A DNA stretch of 64,000 nucleotides from assembly GCA_947625535.1 (NCBI GenBank), contig CANQOR010000001.1:1-64000 (forward strand), given 5' to 3'. This DNA is from an uncultured Bacilli bacterium (GTDB lineage: Bacteria; Bacillota_I; Bacilli_A; RF39; UBA660). Numbering within the stretch: the first letter of the stretch is position 1; each line of letters opens with the position of its first letter. Below the pieces are notes generated by a model, which was given only the letters and a program-made list of their open reading frames with translations, made no database searches and was not told the origin of the DNA. Position numbers and translations under genes: made by a program. This document shows positions 44,816-54,494 of this stretch, in pieces.

Positions 44816-45979
44816 CCTAAAATATATTAAGTATAATAAGAAAGCTATAAAGATAATTAAACATAGTAAACCATTAATACGTTCACTAGTTTTAGATTTA
44901 CCATCTATACCAACAGCCATAGTAGCAAATAAACCACCTATTAAACCACCTATATGACAGTAGTTATCTATACCTTCAACTAAGAAACCAATAGCTAAGT
45001 TCATTACTACGACAGGAATTATTTGTCTTCTTAAAGCATTACCTAAGTATGTACGATAGTGATATCCAAAGTATAATAAAGCTCCTGCTAAACCAAAGAT
45101 AGCTCCAGAAGCTCCAACTGATATAACAGATGAACCTCCTATAAAGGCTGATAATAATCCACCGCAAATACCACTTAAGATATAAATTATAAGGAATTTA
45201 ACTTTACCAACAAAGGTTTCAACTTGTGTACCTAGGATATATAATGAATACATATTAACTAGTAAATGAATTAATGAAGCATGAATAAACATATAAGATA
45301 GTAAACGCCATACTTCACCACTTTTTAATAATAAGAAGTTATTAGCTCCTAGAGTTAAAGCTGTTAAATTAGTTATACCATTTAAAGCAGCTATAGTTCC
45401 ATCCATAACACAAGATAAGATAAACATAGCTATACATATTATAATAATTAGATTAGTCATTATAATTCTTTTAGGTTTAAAAGTCTTTTCATATAACTTA
45501 TTATCTTTTTCAGTTTTTTGATTAATATCTTTTGTTACATTAATAATTAATTCTACACCATTAGTATCTTTTAATAGTTTTTCATTAATATTAGGGAAAG
45601 CTTCTAAGATACCTTCATTAGTAATATTTAAATCATTACCTACTAAAGATACTGGTTTAATATGTTTAGTTTCTTCTAGTTCTAAATCTTCATTAACATC
45701 TAATAAAATATTTAAAGTATCAACATTAAAAGAAAAAGTTTTCTTTTTTATTTGTTTAACAATACTTTCTATTTTGTAATTATCATATTCTAATTGTTCT
45801 TTGTTATATATATTATTAGAATTTATTCTAACTATACGATAAGGTCCTTCTGAATTTTCTAACCATATTTCATCTTTAACGCCATTAACAACTATTGGAT
45901 TATAATTGCCTTCGGTAATAAAATAATGAACTAATTTCATAATTATTTCATCTTTTTTGTTCATGACGATTGTGCTCAT
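44813..45979 (-). CDS. Rhomboid family intramembrane protease, GluP/YqgP-like
   Basis: 388 residues. A cytosolic N-terminal domain of about 175 residues precedes six or seven membrane helices. The catalytic serine is in SVGASGAIFGLAGALL (GASG) and the histidine in CHIGGLIGGL. WRLLSYMFIHASLIHLLVNMYSLY is the typical helix-2/loop region. The extra N-terminal domain is as in YqgP of Bacillus, which cleaves membrane proteins in quality control. Monocistronic. Confidence 0.92.
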   Translation of the reverse strand: MSTIVMNKKDEIIMKLVHYFITEGNYNPIVVNGVKDEIWLENSEGPYRIVRINSNNIYNKEQLEYDNYKIESIVKQIKKKTFSFNVDTLNILLDVNEDLELEETKHIKPVSLVGNDLNITNEGILEAFPNINEKLLKDTNGVELIINVTKDINQKTEKDNKLYEKTFKPKRIIMTNLIIIICIAMFILSCVMDGTIAALNGITNLTALTLGANNFLLLKSGEVWRLLSYMFIHASLIHLLVNMYSLYILGTQVETFVGKVKFLIIYILSGICGGLLSAFIGGSSVISVGASGAIFGLAGALLYFGYHYRTYLGNALRRQIIPVVVMNLAIGFLVEGIDNYCHIGGLIGGLFATMAVGIDGKSKTSERINGLLCLIIFIAFLLYLIYFR

Positions 45980-46127
45980 ATGTGTCCTCCTATCTATAAT
46001 TTTATTATAATTTTTACTTCTCGTAAAGATTTATTAATATTGTATTTGTTAAGTTATGATAAGTCAATTAGGAATATTAATCATAGTTTATTTACTCAAT
46101 TAATATTATTTAATATGAGGTGAAAAA

Positions 46128-46463
46128 ATGATTTATTTACTAATTGGTTCTTATATAATAGTTTTATTTTTATTATCTTTTTTATTTTGTCATATTATTT
46201 ATGAAAAGAAAATGAAGAATGATTTATTCTTTTTTGTAATATCTAATTTTATTTTATCATTTTCTTTTTTAGTTTTACTTTTCTATTATCATGATTATTT
46301 ATTTAGTTTAATAAATATATTCTTTTTACTTATTAATACTATTTTTTTAAGTTTTGAAATTAAATTAACTTATGATAAGTATCGTTTATTTTCTATACCT
46401 TATTTAATTTATATAGCTTTTATTTTTTATCTTATTTTTGATTTGTTTCTAATGAATCTATAA
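46128..46463 (+). CDS. Small multi-pass membrane protein, unknown
   Basis: 111 residues forming three or four hydrophobic helices. No family recognised. AGGTGA lies 6 bases before the ATG, which supports it as real even though its last 32 bases overlap the convergent rluD. Divergent from the rhomboid gene; the 148 bases between them hold only promoter-like AT-rich DNA. Confidence 0.6.
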   Translation: MIYLLIGSYIIVLFLLSFLFCHIIYEKKMKNDLFFFVISNFILSFSFLVLLFYYHDYLFSLINIFFLLINTIFLSFEIKLTYDKYRLFSIPYLIYIAFIFYLIFDLFLMNL

Positions 46464-47337
46464 AGTTTTGGAAGTATTCAGGTAAAGGACATTCAAAGTG
46501 CATTTCTTTTTTAGTTATCGGATGAATAAAGTCCATTTTAGCTGAATGTAAGAATTGACCAAATTCGGTAGCTTTTTTAGTATTATATACGGGATCATTA
46601 TATATAGGATAACCAATATAATTTAAATGAACTCTTATTTGATGAGTACGACCTGTTTTTAAAATTAAACTTACTAAGGTATAACCTTTATATCTTTTTA
46701 AGACTTTTAAGTAAGTAATGGCTTCTTTAGAGTTTTCAGCAACAACAGCCATTTTTTTACGGTCTTTGGGATCACGACCAATTGGAGCATCAATAGTGGC
46801 CGATTCATGAGGAAATTCACCACATATTAAAGCAATATATTCTCTTTTTATATGGTCATGATTTTTAAAATATTCCGTTAAGATAGCATGAGTTTTATTA
46901 TTTTTAGCAACTAGTAATAAACCTGATGTATCTTTATCTATACGATGAACGATACCAGGACGTTCTTCACCATTTAAATCACTTAAGTTATTAGTATAGT
47001 GCATTAAACCATTAACTAAAGTATTATCAAAGTTACCACTACCAGGATGAACAACTAAACCACTTGGTTTATTAATAACCATTAAGTCATTATCTTCGTA
47101 GATAATATCTAAAGGCATCTTAGTAGCTGTAATATCAACTTTTTCTATAAAACCATCTTTTATTTCAATATTATCATTTTCTCTTACTTTATAAGAAGCT
47201 TTAGCTATTTTATTATTTACTAAGATATAATCACTATCAAGCATTTTAGTAATAGTTGATCTTGAATATTCAGTGTTATTAGCTAAATATTTATCTAGTC
47301 TTTCGTTTACTTGTTCTTTTGGTACTATTAGTTTCAT
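46432..47337 (-). CDS. rluD: RluD-family 23S rRNA pseudouridine synthase
   Basis: 301 residues: an S4 RNA-binding domain (ERLDKYLANNTEYSRSTITKML), then the catalytic domain with GIVHRIDKDTSGLLLVAKN (catalytic Asp) and LKTGRTHQIRVHLNYIG. In Bacillota it is usually named ylyB and lies after lspA, as here. It overlaps lspA by 47 bases. Which uridines it modifies is not determined. Confidence 0.93.
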   Translation of the reverse strand: MKLIVPKEQVNERLDKYLANNTEYSRSTITKMLDSDYILVNNKIAKASYKVRENDNIEIKDGFIEKVDITATKMPLDIIYEDNDLMVINKPSGLVVHPGSGNFDNTLVNGLMHYTNNLSDLNGEERPGIVHRIDKDTSGLLLVAKNNKTHAILTEYFKNHDHIKREYIALICGEFPHESATIDAPIGRDPKDRKKMAVVAENSKEAITYLKVLKRYKGYTLVSLILKTGRTHQIRVHLNYIGYPIYNDPVYNTKKATEFGQFLHSAKMDFIHPITKKEMHFECPLPEYFQNFIDSLETNQK

Positions 47338-47797
47338 TTACATCTTCCCCTTTAATTACAGCATATATAAGTAGGATGACACCTATTACAATAGCCATAT
47401 CAGCAATATTAAATACCGGATAATCATATTTAAAGATATAGAAATCTAAGAAGTCTCTTACATAACCAAATACTATTCGATCTATTAAATTGCCAGCTAA
47501 ACCACCAAATAATAAACCAAAAGCAAAATCATTACGAAGATTCTTTTTAAAACAAAAGATAAAATGATATATTAGAAAAAGAGCTATTAAAGTTCCAATT
47601 ATAATAATTATTTTACTATCTTTAAAGATACCCCATGCGGCTCCAAAATTATGACATAAAGTCAAATAAAAAAAATGATTTATTATTTTAACAGATTCAT
47701 TTAAATTTAAAAAGGTACAAGCTAATATTTTAGTTAGTTGATCCAAAGCTAATGTGATTATAGCAAATATTAAGATTTTCTTATTCACTTGGAACAC
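47291..47797 (-). CDS. lspA: Lipoprotein signal peptidase
   Basis: Aspartyl protease that removes lipoprotein signal peptides in the membrane. Four helices; catalytic motifs GGLAGNLIDRI and FNIADMAIVIG contain the two aspartates. 168 residues, with a basic C-terminal extension that overlaps rluD. The window encodes at least one lipoprotein substrate (the gene at 8706-9599). Confidence 0.95.
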   Translation of the reverse strand: MFQVNKKILIFAIITLALDQLTKILACTFLNLNESVKIINHFFYLTLCHNFGAAWGIFKDSKIIIIIGTLIALFLIYHFIFCFKKNLRNDFAFGLLFGGLAGNLIDRIVFGYVRDFLDFYIFKYDYPVFNIADMAIVIGVILLIYAVIKGEDVNETNSTKRTSKRKTR

Positions 47798-47813
47798 CTC
47801 TTTTTAAATTATA

Positions 47814-48038
47814 TCATAAATTAACTAAAATTACATCTTCACCTATCTTAGTTATATCATCAAATGATACTTTTGTATCTTCAGTTGACACAATAAATTT
47901 TTTAAATGTTTTCTTTTCTTCAATAATTAAATTTATTATACGACCTTGATTATTTATTTCAGCATCAATAATACGACCGATACGACGACCATCTTTAACA
48001 CTAATGATATCTTTACTTTGAAGATCTGATAAATACAT
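47814..48038 (-). CDS. ylmC: YlmC/YmxH family sporulation protein (PRC-barrel)
   Basis: 74 residues: LSDLQSKDIISVKDGRRIGRIIDAEIN matches the PRC-barrel YlmC/YmxH family. It lies 30 bases after sigG, recalling the Bacillus sigE-sigG-ylmA-ylmC region. Role unknown; the genomic link is sporulation. Confidence 0.87.
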   Translation of the reverse strand: MYLSDLQSKDIISVKDGRRIGRIIDAEINNQGRIINLIIEEKKTFKKFIVSTEDTKVSFDDITKIGEDVILVNL

Positions 48039-48068
48039 ATTATCACCTTAATAATTATATGTTTTATT

Positions 48069-48842
48069 TTATTTAACTAGTCTTTTTATATTTTCTAAAG
48101 CACTCTTTTCTATGCGAGATACTTGGGCTTGAGAAATATTTAGTTCTTCACTTAATTCGGTTTGGGTTTTCCCGATAATATAACGATTATAAATTATTTC
48201 ACGTTCACGATCTTTTAATTTATGTAAAGCTTTTCTTAAGGATATTAAGGTTTCTTTATCATATTCAGGAGTTTCAGCTTTTATTTGATCTAGTAAATAG
48301 ATGGTATCACCACCATCTGTATATATAGGGGTATGAATACTTATAGGTTCTTTTAAAGCATTAAGAGCATAAGATATAAAGTATTCTTCAATACCTAAAG
48401 TTTCAGCTATTTGTTTGTTAGATGGTTCTTCACCATATGTATTATAGTATTTTTCTTTATAGTTAAGTATTTTATAAGCTATATCTTTGGTACTACGACT
48501 TACTCTTATAGGGGTTTCATCGCGAAAAGCTCTTAAGATTTCTCCTTTTATTAAGAAAACAGCATAGGTACTAAAACATACATTTAGATTTAAGTCAAAG
48601 TTATCAATAGCTTTAATTAAACCAATACATCCTATTTGAAACATATCGTTTATATTATTAGGAGTAGTTTTAAATTTTTTTAAGATACTTAGGACTAGTT
48701 TTAAGTTACCTTCAACTAATTTTTCTTTAGCATTTAAATTACCATTTTGGTATTCTTTAAATAATTTAATCATTTCTTCATTAGTTAAAGTTTTTAAAGT
48801 ACTAGTATTAACTCCCGTTATTTCTACTTTATGATTATACAT
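48069..48842 (-). CDS. sigG: Forespore sigma factor SigG
   Basis: 257 residues. The N terminus HKVEITGVNTSTLKTLTNEEM is the SigG-specific stretch that distinguishes it from SigF. FSTYAVFLIKGEI, PIRVSRSTKDIAYK and the C-terminal ISQAQVSRIEKSAL helix-turn-helix follow. It directs late forespore genes. The ribosome-binding site AAAGGAG is 6 bases from the ATG and lies in the 3' arm of a terminator hairpin. In Bacillus a leader hairpin is also thought to limit sigG translation (from memory). Confidence 0.96.
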   Translation of the reverse strand: MYNHKVEITGVNTSTLKTLTNEEMIKLFKEYQNGNLNAKEKLVEGNLKLVLSILKKFKTTPNNINDMFQIGCIGLIKAIDNFDLNLNVCFSTYAVFLIKGEILRAFRDETPIRVSRSTKDIAYKILNYKEKYYNTYGEEPSNKQIAETLGIEEYFISYALNALKEPISIHTPIYTDGGDTIYLLDQIKAETPEYDKETLISLRKALHKLKDREREIIYNRYIIGKTQTELSEELNISQAQVSRIEKSALENIKRLVK

Positions 48843-48888
48843 AAAAAACTCCTTTCAAACCTATAGTGGTTTAAAAAGAGTTTTTTTA
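48843..48888 (-). terminator. Terminator of the methyltransferase gene overlapping the sigG ribosome-binding site
   Basis: Outer arms AAAACTC/GAGTTTT and inner AAACC/GGTTT, with six T on the minus strand ending at the sigG ATG. The 3' arm contains the GGAG of the sigG ribosome-binding site. Confidence 0.8.
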
Positions 48889-48892
48889 TACA
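48862..48892 (-). promoter_or_regulatory. Possible forespore promoter of sigG
   Basis: TGTATA (48892-48887) and CACTATA (48868-48862), 18-base spacer, loosely like sigma-F/sigma-G promoters. It would start transcription after the 5' arm of the hairpin. Weak call. Confidence 0.35.
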
Positions 48893-48894
48893 TA

Positions 48895-49788
48895 TTATTT
48901 TTTAATTAATTTAGAGATAAAGAATCCTTCATATAAAGAAGATGGAGAAATGGTAATTACGCCATTTAAGTTTGAAGGTAAGTAAGGTAGATCTTGATAC
49001 TTAGTAATATCTAAAGGTTCTATTTTAATATTAGGATATTTATTTAAGATATAATTTAAGACTTCTTCATTTTCACTTTTTAAGATACTACATGTTGAAT
49101 ATATAAGAGTACCTCCTACTTTTAAATGTTTAAGAGCTTCTTCTAATAAAACTTTTTGGGTATTAGATGAACGATTAATTAAGTCAAGAGTAAAATTATT
49201 AAATGAATCATTAATATTTAATGTACCACTTCCACTACAAGGGGCATCTAAAAGGATTTTATCAAACATAAAATATTCATCTAAATGACGAGCATCTGTT
49301 GTTATAACTGAGACTTTTTTGGTACCTTGTAATTCTAAATTATATTTTAATCTTTCAGCTCTTATTTTATTTTTTTCAATAGCTGTTATCATAGCTTTAT
49401 TATTAGTTAAAGCAGCTATTTCAGTTGTTTTACCACCAGGTGCTGCAGCCATATCTAAGATAAGTTCATTATCTTTAGCTTCTAAGAATAAGGGTGGTAA
49501 CATAGAAGATAAACTTTGTAAATATATTTTACCTTCTTGGTAGATATTTAAATTTTCAATAGTATTTTCATTAGTATCTGGTAATACTAAAGCATTAGGA
49601 TACCAAGAAAGATGATGATATTTAAGATGGTTATTATCTAAGATAGCAGTTACTTCTTCTAAAGATGATTTTAAGTTATTAACTCTTAATGTAACTGGTC
49701 TTTTGGTATTATAACCTTCTAATATTTTATTTAAATCATTAGGATTATAATAGGAAGTTAATTGTTCTTTTAAAAATTCTGGAATCAT
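48895..49788 (-). CDS. RsmF/RsmB-type rRNA (cytosine-5) methyltransferase
   Basis: 297 residues of the NOL1/NOP2/Sun family. MAAAPGGKTTEIA binds S-adenosylmethionine, DAPCSGSGT holds the release cysteine and YSTCSIL the catalytic cysteine. The N terminus PEFLKEQLTSYY and length suit a short RsmF/YebU without the RNA-binding tail. Target base uncertain. Confidence 0.88.
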   Translation of the reverse strand: MIPEFLKEQLTSYYNPNDLNKILEGYNTKRPVTLRVNNLKSSLEEVTAILDNNHLKYHHLSWYPNALVLPDTNENTIENLNIYQEGKIYLQSLSSMLPPLFLEAKDNELILDMAAAPGGKTTEIAALTNNKAMITAIEKNKIRAERLKYNLELQGTKKVSVITTDARHLDEYFMFDKILLDAPCSGSGTLNINDSFNNFTLDLINRSSNTQKVLLEEALKHLKVGGTLIYSTCSILKSENEEVLNYILNKYPNIKIEPLDITKYQDLPYLPSNLNGVITISPSSLYEGFFISKLIKK

Positions 49789-49819
49789 AAAATACCTCTT
49801 TAATAATTTTAGTATAGCA

Positions 49820-49844
49820 TAAAAAAAGTAGATTTCTCTACTTA
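49820..49844 (-). terminator. Terminator of uppP
   Basis: AAGTAGA/TCTACTT stem, seven T on the minus strand. Confidence 0.8.
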
Positions 49845-50669
49845 TTTAATAATTAGGAAATATAATAAAACAATTATACCTAATGCTATACGATACCAAC
49901 CAAAAGGTTTAAAGTCATGTTTTCTTATATAGTTAATTAGGAATTTAATAATTATTAAAGAAACAATAAATGCTACTAAGCATCCTACTCCTAAAATTAA
50001 TAATTCACTAGTAGTAAAAACTAAACCTACTTCTAAGATATATTTAACAAGTTTAAGTAAGGAAGCTCCTGCCATAACAGGAATAGCTAAGAAGAAAGTA
50101 AATTCAGCAGCAACACTTCTTTTTAATCCTAAGACTAAACCACCTATAATAGTAGCACCACTACGACTTGTACCAGGAATTAGAGAAAGTAATTGGAATC
50201 CTCCTACTCCTAAAGCTTGCTTGTAAGTAATATCATTTAATTCTTTGGTAGTTCCTTTACCAATATTTTTAGATTCTATAATTAAGAAAGCTATACCATA
50301 GATGATTAACATTAGAGAAACTACAACACTATTATATAAGTGTTCATCTAACCAATCATCAAATAATAAACCAATAATAGCTGCAGGAATACAAGCAACT
50401 AATATTTTACCCCATAAGTTCCAAGTACTTAGTCTTTCTTTTTTATTTTTACCAAAACCAAAAGGACATATAGTTTTAAAATACATAATTACGACAGCTA
50501 AGATAGCACCTAGTTGAATAACTACTTCAAATAGTTTATAAAATTCATCAGAGACATCTAATTTAATAAATTCATTTAATAAAATCATATGGCCAGTAGA
50601 AGATATTGGTAACCATTCCGTTATACCTTCAACGATACCAAATAAAATAGCTTTTAAGATTTCTAACAT
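49842..50669 (-). CDS. uppP: Undecaprenyl-diphosphate phosphatase
   Basis: BacA/UppP recycles the carrier lipid for peptidoglycan and teichoic acid. GIVEGITEWLPISSTGHMIL and PGTSRSGATIIGGL are the two active-site motifs. 275 residues, about eight helices. It lies 10 bases after the CopZ-like gene and probably shares its transcript. Confidence 0.95.
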   Translation of the reverse strand: MLEILKAILFGIVEGITEWLPISSTGHMILLNEFIKLDVSDEFYKLFEVVIQLGAILAVVIMYFKTICPFGFGKNKKERLSTWNLWGKILVACIPAAIIGLLFDDWLDEHLYNSVVVSLMLIIYGIAFLIIESKNIGKGTTKELNDITYKQALGVGGFQLLSLIPGTSRSGATIIGGLVLGLKRSVAAEFTFFLAIPVMAGASLLKLVKYILEVGLVFTTSELLILGVGCLVAFIVSLIIIKFLINYIRKHDFKPFGWYRIALGIIVLLYFLIIK

Positions 50670-50679
50670 TATGACACTC

Positions 50680-50898
50680 CTATTCTACAACTTGATAATC
50701 TAATTTAGAAATACATTCTTTAACTTCATTCATATCTAATTCTTTTTTAGAAGTAATAGTTACTTTTTTAGATTCTAAATCTACTTTTACTTTAGTTACA
50801 TTATCTAGTTCTTCTAAAGCATTAATAACTTTTTTAGCACAGTGTTCACAATGCATTCCTTCAACTTTTATTTCTGTATTAATTTTTTTACCAAACAT
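50680..50898 (-). CDS. Heavy-metal-associated domain protein, CopZ-like
   Basis: 72 residues with the metal site GMHCEHCAKKV (CxxC) and the beta-alpha-beta-beta-alpha-beta pattern of copper chaperones. AAAGGAG lies upstream. No copper ATPase is nearby; it sits between a D,D-carboxypeptidase and uppP. Copper binding is likely; the partner is unknown. Confidence 0.88.
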   Translation of the reverse strand: MFGKKINTEIKVEGMHCEHCAKKVINALEELDNVTKVKVDLESKKVTITSKKELDMNEVKECISKLDYQVVE

Positions 50899-50900
50899 AA

Positions 50901-52103
50901 TTATTTTCTCCTTTTCTTTTTAAATATTATGATAGTTAATAAACAAATAATAATGAATGTAGCCATAACTATAACAATAATATTATTATTTTTTAGATAT
51001 TCTTTAAAACTAAATTCTATTTTAGTATTTAAGTATATTGTTTCTTCTTTTAATAGTTCATTATCATAGTAGTAAGATATTGTTCCAATACTTTCACCTA
51101 CTTTATTATTGGAAGATAATGTTTTAGGACCATTAAATTCTATTTTAAATAAATCTTTATTATAATCTTCTGGTAAGAAGAATGAGATATCTTCAGAAGC
51201 TTCTATATTATATTCTTTTTGTTTACTATTTTTAATATCTATTTTATAGATAATATCACCTTTTTTAACTAGTTCTACGTTATTATATTTTTGATCTATA
51301 AAATCAATTAAATCTAAAGTATCAATTAAGTTATATGATAAACCATTTTTTCTTTCAGCATTAAGTAAGATGATTAAGAAGTCATGATTATCAGAATTAA
51401 TTAAAGCTGACATACAATAACCAGCATCGTTTGTAAAACCTGTTTTACTACCTAAGATTCTTGAGGTATCAAGATGCATTGTATTATTATAAGTATTGAT
51501 AGTTGAATATACGGTAAGATTATTACTTAAGGTATAAGACTTAGTAGTATATATTTCTTTAAATTTAGGATTTTGTAAGGCATACTTAAGAAGAGTTAAA
51601 ACATCTTTAATAGTACTATAATGTCCTTCAGCATCTAAACCAGTTACATTAACGTAATGGGTATTATTCATGCCTAATTCTTGAGCTTTAGCATTCATTT
51701 TGTCAGTAAAGTTTTTAACTGAACCACTAGTTGATACAGCAATAGATATAGTAGCATCAGCACCAGATGGTAAGATAGAAGCATAAAGTAAGTCTTCATA
51801 TGTTACACAGTCTCCGACTTTTAAACCAGCTATGGAAGCATCCCAACGGACTTGATTTAACATTTCTTTAGTAATAGTTATTTCTTCGTTTAGATCTTCT
51901 ATATTTTCTAAAGCTGTAATTGTAGTCATTATTTTAGTTAAACTAGCAATACTAGATATTTCTTCACTATTTTTTTCATATAATATTTTATCATCTGTTA
52001 AATCATAAACTAAACCCTTTTTAGAATTTAATTCTGGATATGTTAAAGCGTAGATGTTTAAGGGCAATAATAAAATTATTAATGTATATATTATTTTTTT
52101 CAT
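50901..52103 (-). CDS. D-alanyl-D-alanine carboxypeptidase (PBP5 family)
   Basis: 400 residues. A signal peptide (cut near IYAL) precedes a serine peptidase S11 domain with SLTKIM (SxxK), SGAD (SxN equivalent) and KTGFT (KTG). A beta-rich C-terminal domain follows, then a membrane helix and a basic tail (KKKRRK). It trims peptidoglycan stem peptides. It resembles DacA/DacF but the paralogue cannot be fixed. Confidence 0.9.
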   Translation of the reverse strand: MKKIIYTLIILLLPLNIYALTYPELNSKKGLVYDLTDDKILYEKNSEEISSIASLTKIMTTITALENIEDLNEEITITKEMLNQVRWDASIAGLKVGDCVTYEDLLYASILPSGADATISIAVSTSGSVKNFTDKMNAKAQELGMNNTHYVNVTGLDAEGHYSTIKDVLTLLKYALQNPKFKEIYTTKSYTLSNNLTVYSTINTYNNTMHLDTSRILGSKTGFTNDAGYCMSALINSDNHDFLIILLNAERKNGLSYNLIDTLDLIDFIDQKYNNVELVKKGDIIYKIDIKNSKQKEYNIEASEDISFFLPEDYNKDLFKIEFNGPKTLSSNNKVGESIGTISYYYDNELLKEETIYLNTKIEFSFKEYLKNNNIIVIVMATFIIICLLTIIIFKKKRRK

Positions 52104-52138
52104 TTCATCACCTTTTAATCTTTATTTATTTTATCACA

Positions 52139-52176
52139 TAAAAAGTAGACAATAAATACTTCTTTGTCTACTTTTA
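52139..52176 (-). terminator. Terminator of the 158-residue gene
   Basis: Ten-base stem AAAAGTAGAC/GTCTACTTTT, 15-base loop, T-run on the minus strand. Confidence 0.8.
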
Positions 52177-52650
52177 TAAATTTGACTTTTTTGTACTTAA
52201 GTATTGTTCTTTAGTTGGATAAAGAATTAATCTTTTTTCTTCACCAACAGCATATACAGAATCACTAATATTTAAAGTTTTAATTGGATTTTCAGGTATT
52301 TCAATTTTTCTTAATTCATTTACTTTTTCATAAGAGATAGCTATCATACCATAAATTATTCTTTGTAAATCTATATATCTTAAGTAATCTATTTGACCAT
52401 TGTTTCTTAATTCCGTAAGATGGTTTTGTAAGATAGCTATTTTTTCTTCAAATTCTTGTAGTTGCATAATAACAATACGAGTACGATTTAAAGAATCACG
52501 AACAGCTAACTCAGGAGCGACACGACCTAGACCAAACATAAGACCAAGTTGGTCATTTGGTTCAGCATAGGTAAATGATGGCATTACTAAACGACGACCT
52601 TTACTAACGGAAATAGTTGTTTCACCAATAATTGGTTTTTCACCAAACAT
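52174..52650 (-). CDS. Uncharacterised protein, possible AbrB-like N terminus
   Basis: 158 residues, cytoplasmic. The N-terminal 40 residues (TTISVSKGRRLVMPSFTY) vaguely resemble the swapped-hairpin start of AbrB-type regulators; the middle is a helical coiled-coil region (QLQEFEEKIAILQNHLTEL). No confident family. AAAGGAG upstream and its own terminator show a real single gene. Confidence 0.6.
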   Translation of the reverse strand: MFGEKPIIGETTISVSKGRRLVMPSFTYAEPNDQLGLMFGLGRVAPELAVRDSLNRTRIVIMQLQEFEEKIAILQNHLTELRNNGQIDYLRYIDLQRIIYGMIAISYEKVNELRKIEIPENPIKTLNISDSVYAVGEEKRLILYPTKEQYLSTKKSNL

Positions 52651-52721
52651 ATCTAACGCTCCTTTCAGGGTATTATTTTATAATTGGAGCTTAAGAAAGT
52701 CAAAAATTGGTCCTATTAGCA

Positions 52722-52750
52722 AGAAAAAAATACATTTGGAATGTATTTTA
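52722..52750 (-). terminator. Terminator of galE
   Basis: AAAATACATT/AATGTATTTT stem with a T-run on the minus strand. Confidence 0.85.
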
Positions 52751-53746
52751 TTTGTTTTTTTGGATAAAGTTGTAACCGTCACGGCACATTTCTTCAATAC
52801 CTTTTTCAGCTTGCCAACCTAATTGTTCTTTAGCATAAGATGGATCAGCATAACAAGCATCAATATCACCAGGACGACGAGCAGCTATTTTATAATTTAC
52901 TTTAACACCATTAACTTTTTCAAATGTTTTAACTAAATCTAAAACACTGTAGCCATTTCCAGTACCTAGATTATAGCAATCTACACCTTTATCTTTTACG
53001 ACTTTATCAATAGCTTTTAAGTGTCCTTTAGCTAAATCAACTACATGGATATAATCTCTTACTCCTGTACCATCTGGTGTATCATAATCATCACCAAAGA
53101 CATTTAAGCAAGGAAGTTCACCAACAGCTACTTTAATAATATATGGCATTAAGTTATTAGGTATACCATTAGGGTTTTCGCCAATTAAACCAGATTCATG
53201 AGCTCCGATTGGATTAAAGTATCTTAAGATAGCAATACTCCAATCATTATCAGCAACATATAAATCTTTTAAGATTTGTTCAATCATTAATTTAGTTGAA
53301 CCATAAGGATTTGTTGTAGATAATGGGAAATCTTCTTTAATTGGTAAAGATGCTGGTTTACCATAGACAGTAGCACTAGATGAGAAAACAATCTTTTTAC
53401 AATTATGTTTTTGCATTACTTCTAATAAAGATAAAGTTGAATCTAAGTTATTACGATAATACATTAATGGTTTAGCAACTGATTCACCAACTGCTTTTAA
53501 ACCAGCAAAATGGATAACAGCATCTATTTCATTTTCAGCGAATATTTTTTCTAAAGCATTTTTATCACATACATCATTTTCATAAAATTTAACTTCTTTA
53601 CCTGTAATGGTTTTTATTTTATCTATTACTTCTTTTTTAGAATTACAAAGATTATCAATGATAACTACTTCATAATCACTATTTAATAGTTCACATACAG
53701 TATGGCTACCTATGTAACCACAACCACCTGTAACTAATATTTTCAT
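52748..53746 (-). CDS. galE: UDP-glucose 4-epimerase
   Basis: Interconverts UDP-glucose and UDP-galactose. NAD-binding GGCGYIGSHT, catalytic NPYGSTK (YxxxK), RYFNPIGAHESG and GTGVRDYIHV are all present; 332 residues. It may supply UDP-galactose for surface polymer decoration, though it is far from the glycosyltransferases. Confidence 0.95.
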   Translation of the reverse strand: MKILVTGGCGYIGSHTVCELLNSDYEVVIIDNLCNSKKEVIDKIKTITGKEVKFYENDVCDKNALEKIFAENEIDAVIHFAGLKAVGESVAKPLMYYRNNLDSTLSLLEVMQKHNCKKIVFSSSATVYGKPASLPIKEDFPLSTTNPYGSTKLMIEQILKDLYVADNDWSIAILRYFNPIGAHESGLIGENPNGIPNNLMPYIIKVAVGELPCLNVFGDDYDTPDGTGVRDYIHVVDLAKGHLKAIDKVVKDKGVDCYNLGTGNGYSVLDLVKTFEKVNGVKVNYKIAARRPGDIDACYADPSYAKEQLGWQAEKGIEEMCRDGYNFIQKNK

Positions 53747-53820
53747 AATATTCCACCTCTCATTTATATTTTTATTTTATCAAATATTTAATTAAACTAA
53801 AACCTTTTTTTAAATATCAT

Positions 53821-53846
53821 AAAAAAAGAAAAGATTAACTTTTCTT
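53821..53846 (-). terminator. Terminator of rubrerythrin gene
   Basis: GAAAAG/CTTTTC stem within a longer A/T-rich pairing and seven T on the minus strand. Confidence 0.75.
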
Positions 53847-53847
53847 C

Positions 53848-54387
53848 TTAGTAATTTTCACTCTTTAATTCAAAATAGCTTTGAGGATGAGCACATACTG
53901 GGCAAACAGCTGGAGCTTTTTTACCAATAACTACATGACCACAGTTACGGCATACCCAAATAGCATCTTCATCTTTAGAGAATACTACTTTATCTTCAAC
54001 ATTCTTTAATAGTTTTCTATATCTTTCTTCATGAGTTTTTTCAATAGCAGCAACTGCTCTAAATTTAGCAGCAATAGCTTTAAAACCTTCTTCATCAGCT
54101 ACTTTAGCAAATTCTTCATACATGTCTGTCCATTCATAGTTTTCACCTTCAGCAGCAGCAAGTAAGTTTTCTTCAGTAGATGGAATTTCACCACCATTTA
54201 ATTCTTTAAACCACATTTTAGCGTGTTCTTTTTCGTTATTTGCAGTTTCTTCAAAAATAGCAGCTATTTGTTCATAACCATCTTTTTTAGCTTTAGAAGC
54301 AAAATAAGTATATTTGTTTCTTGCTTGTGATTCACCAGCAAATGCAGCCATTAAATTTTGTTCAGTTTTTGATCCTTTTAGTTCCAT
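53848..54387 (-). CDS. Rubrerythrin
   Basis: 179 residues: a ferritin-like di-iron domain ([46 protein letters not shown]) and a C-terminal rubredoxin-type domain with VCRNCGH and CPVCAHP. It reduces peroxide in anaerobes and supports an anaerobic lifestyle. Monocistronic. Confidence 0.95.
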   Translation of the reverse strand: MELKGSKTEQNLMAAFAGESQARNKYTYFASKAKKDGYEQIAAIFEETANNEKEHAKMWFKELNGGEIPSTEENLLAAAEGENYEWTDMYEEFAKVADEEGFKAIAAKFRAVAAIEKTHEERYRKLLKNVEDKVVFSKDEDAIWVCRNCGHVVIGKKAPAVCPVCAHPQSYFELKSENY

Positions 54388-54494
54388 ATTAATTCCTCTT
54401 TCCTTTTATATTTAGCATGATATTCTTTTTTAAATATCATCGTTATTATTATATCATTTTTATACTTAAAGTCAACGAAAGAGATATGTTTATT

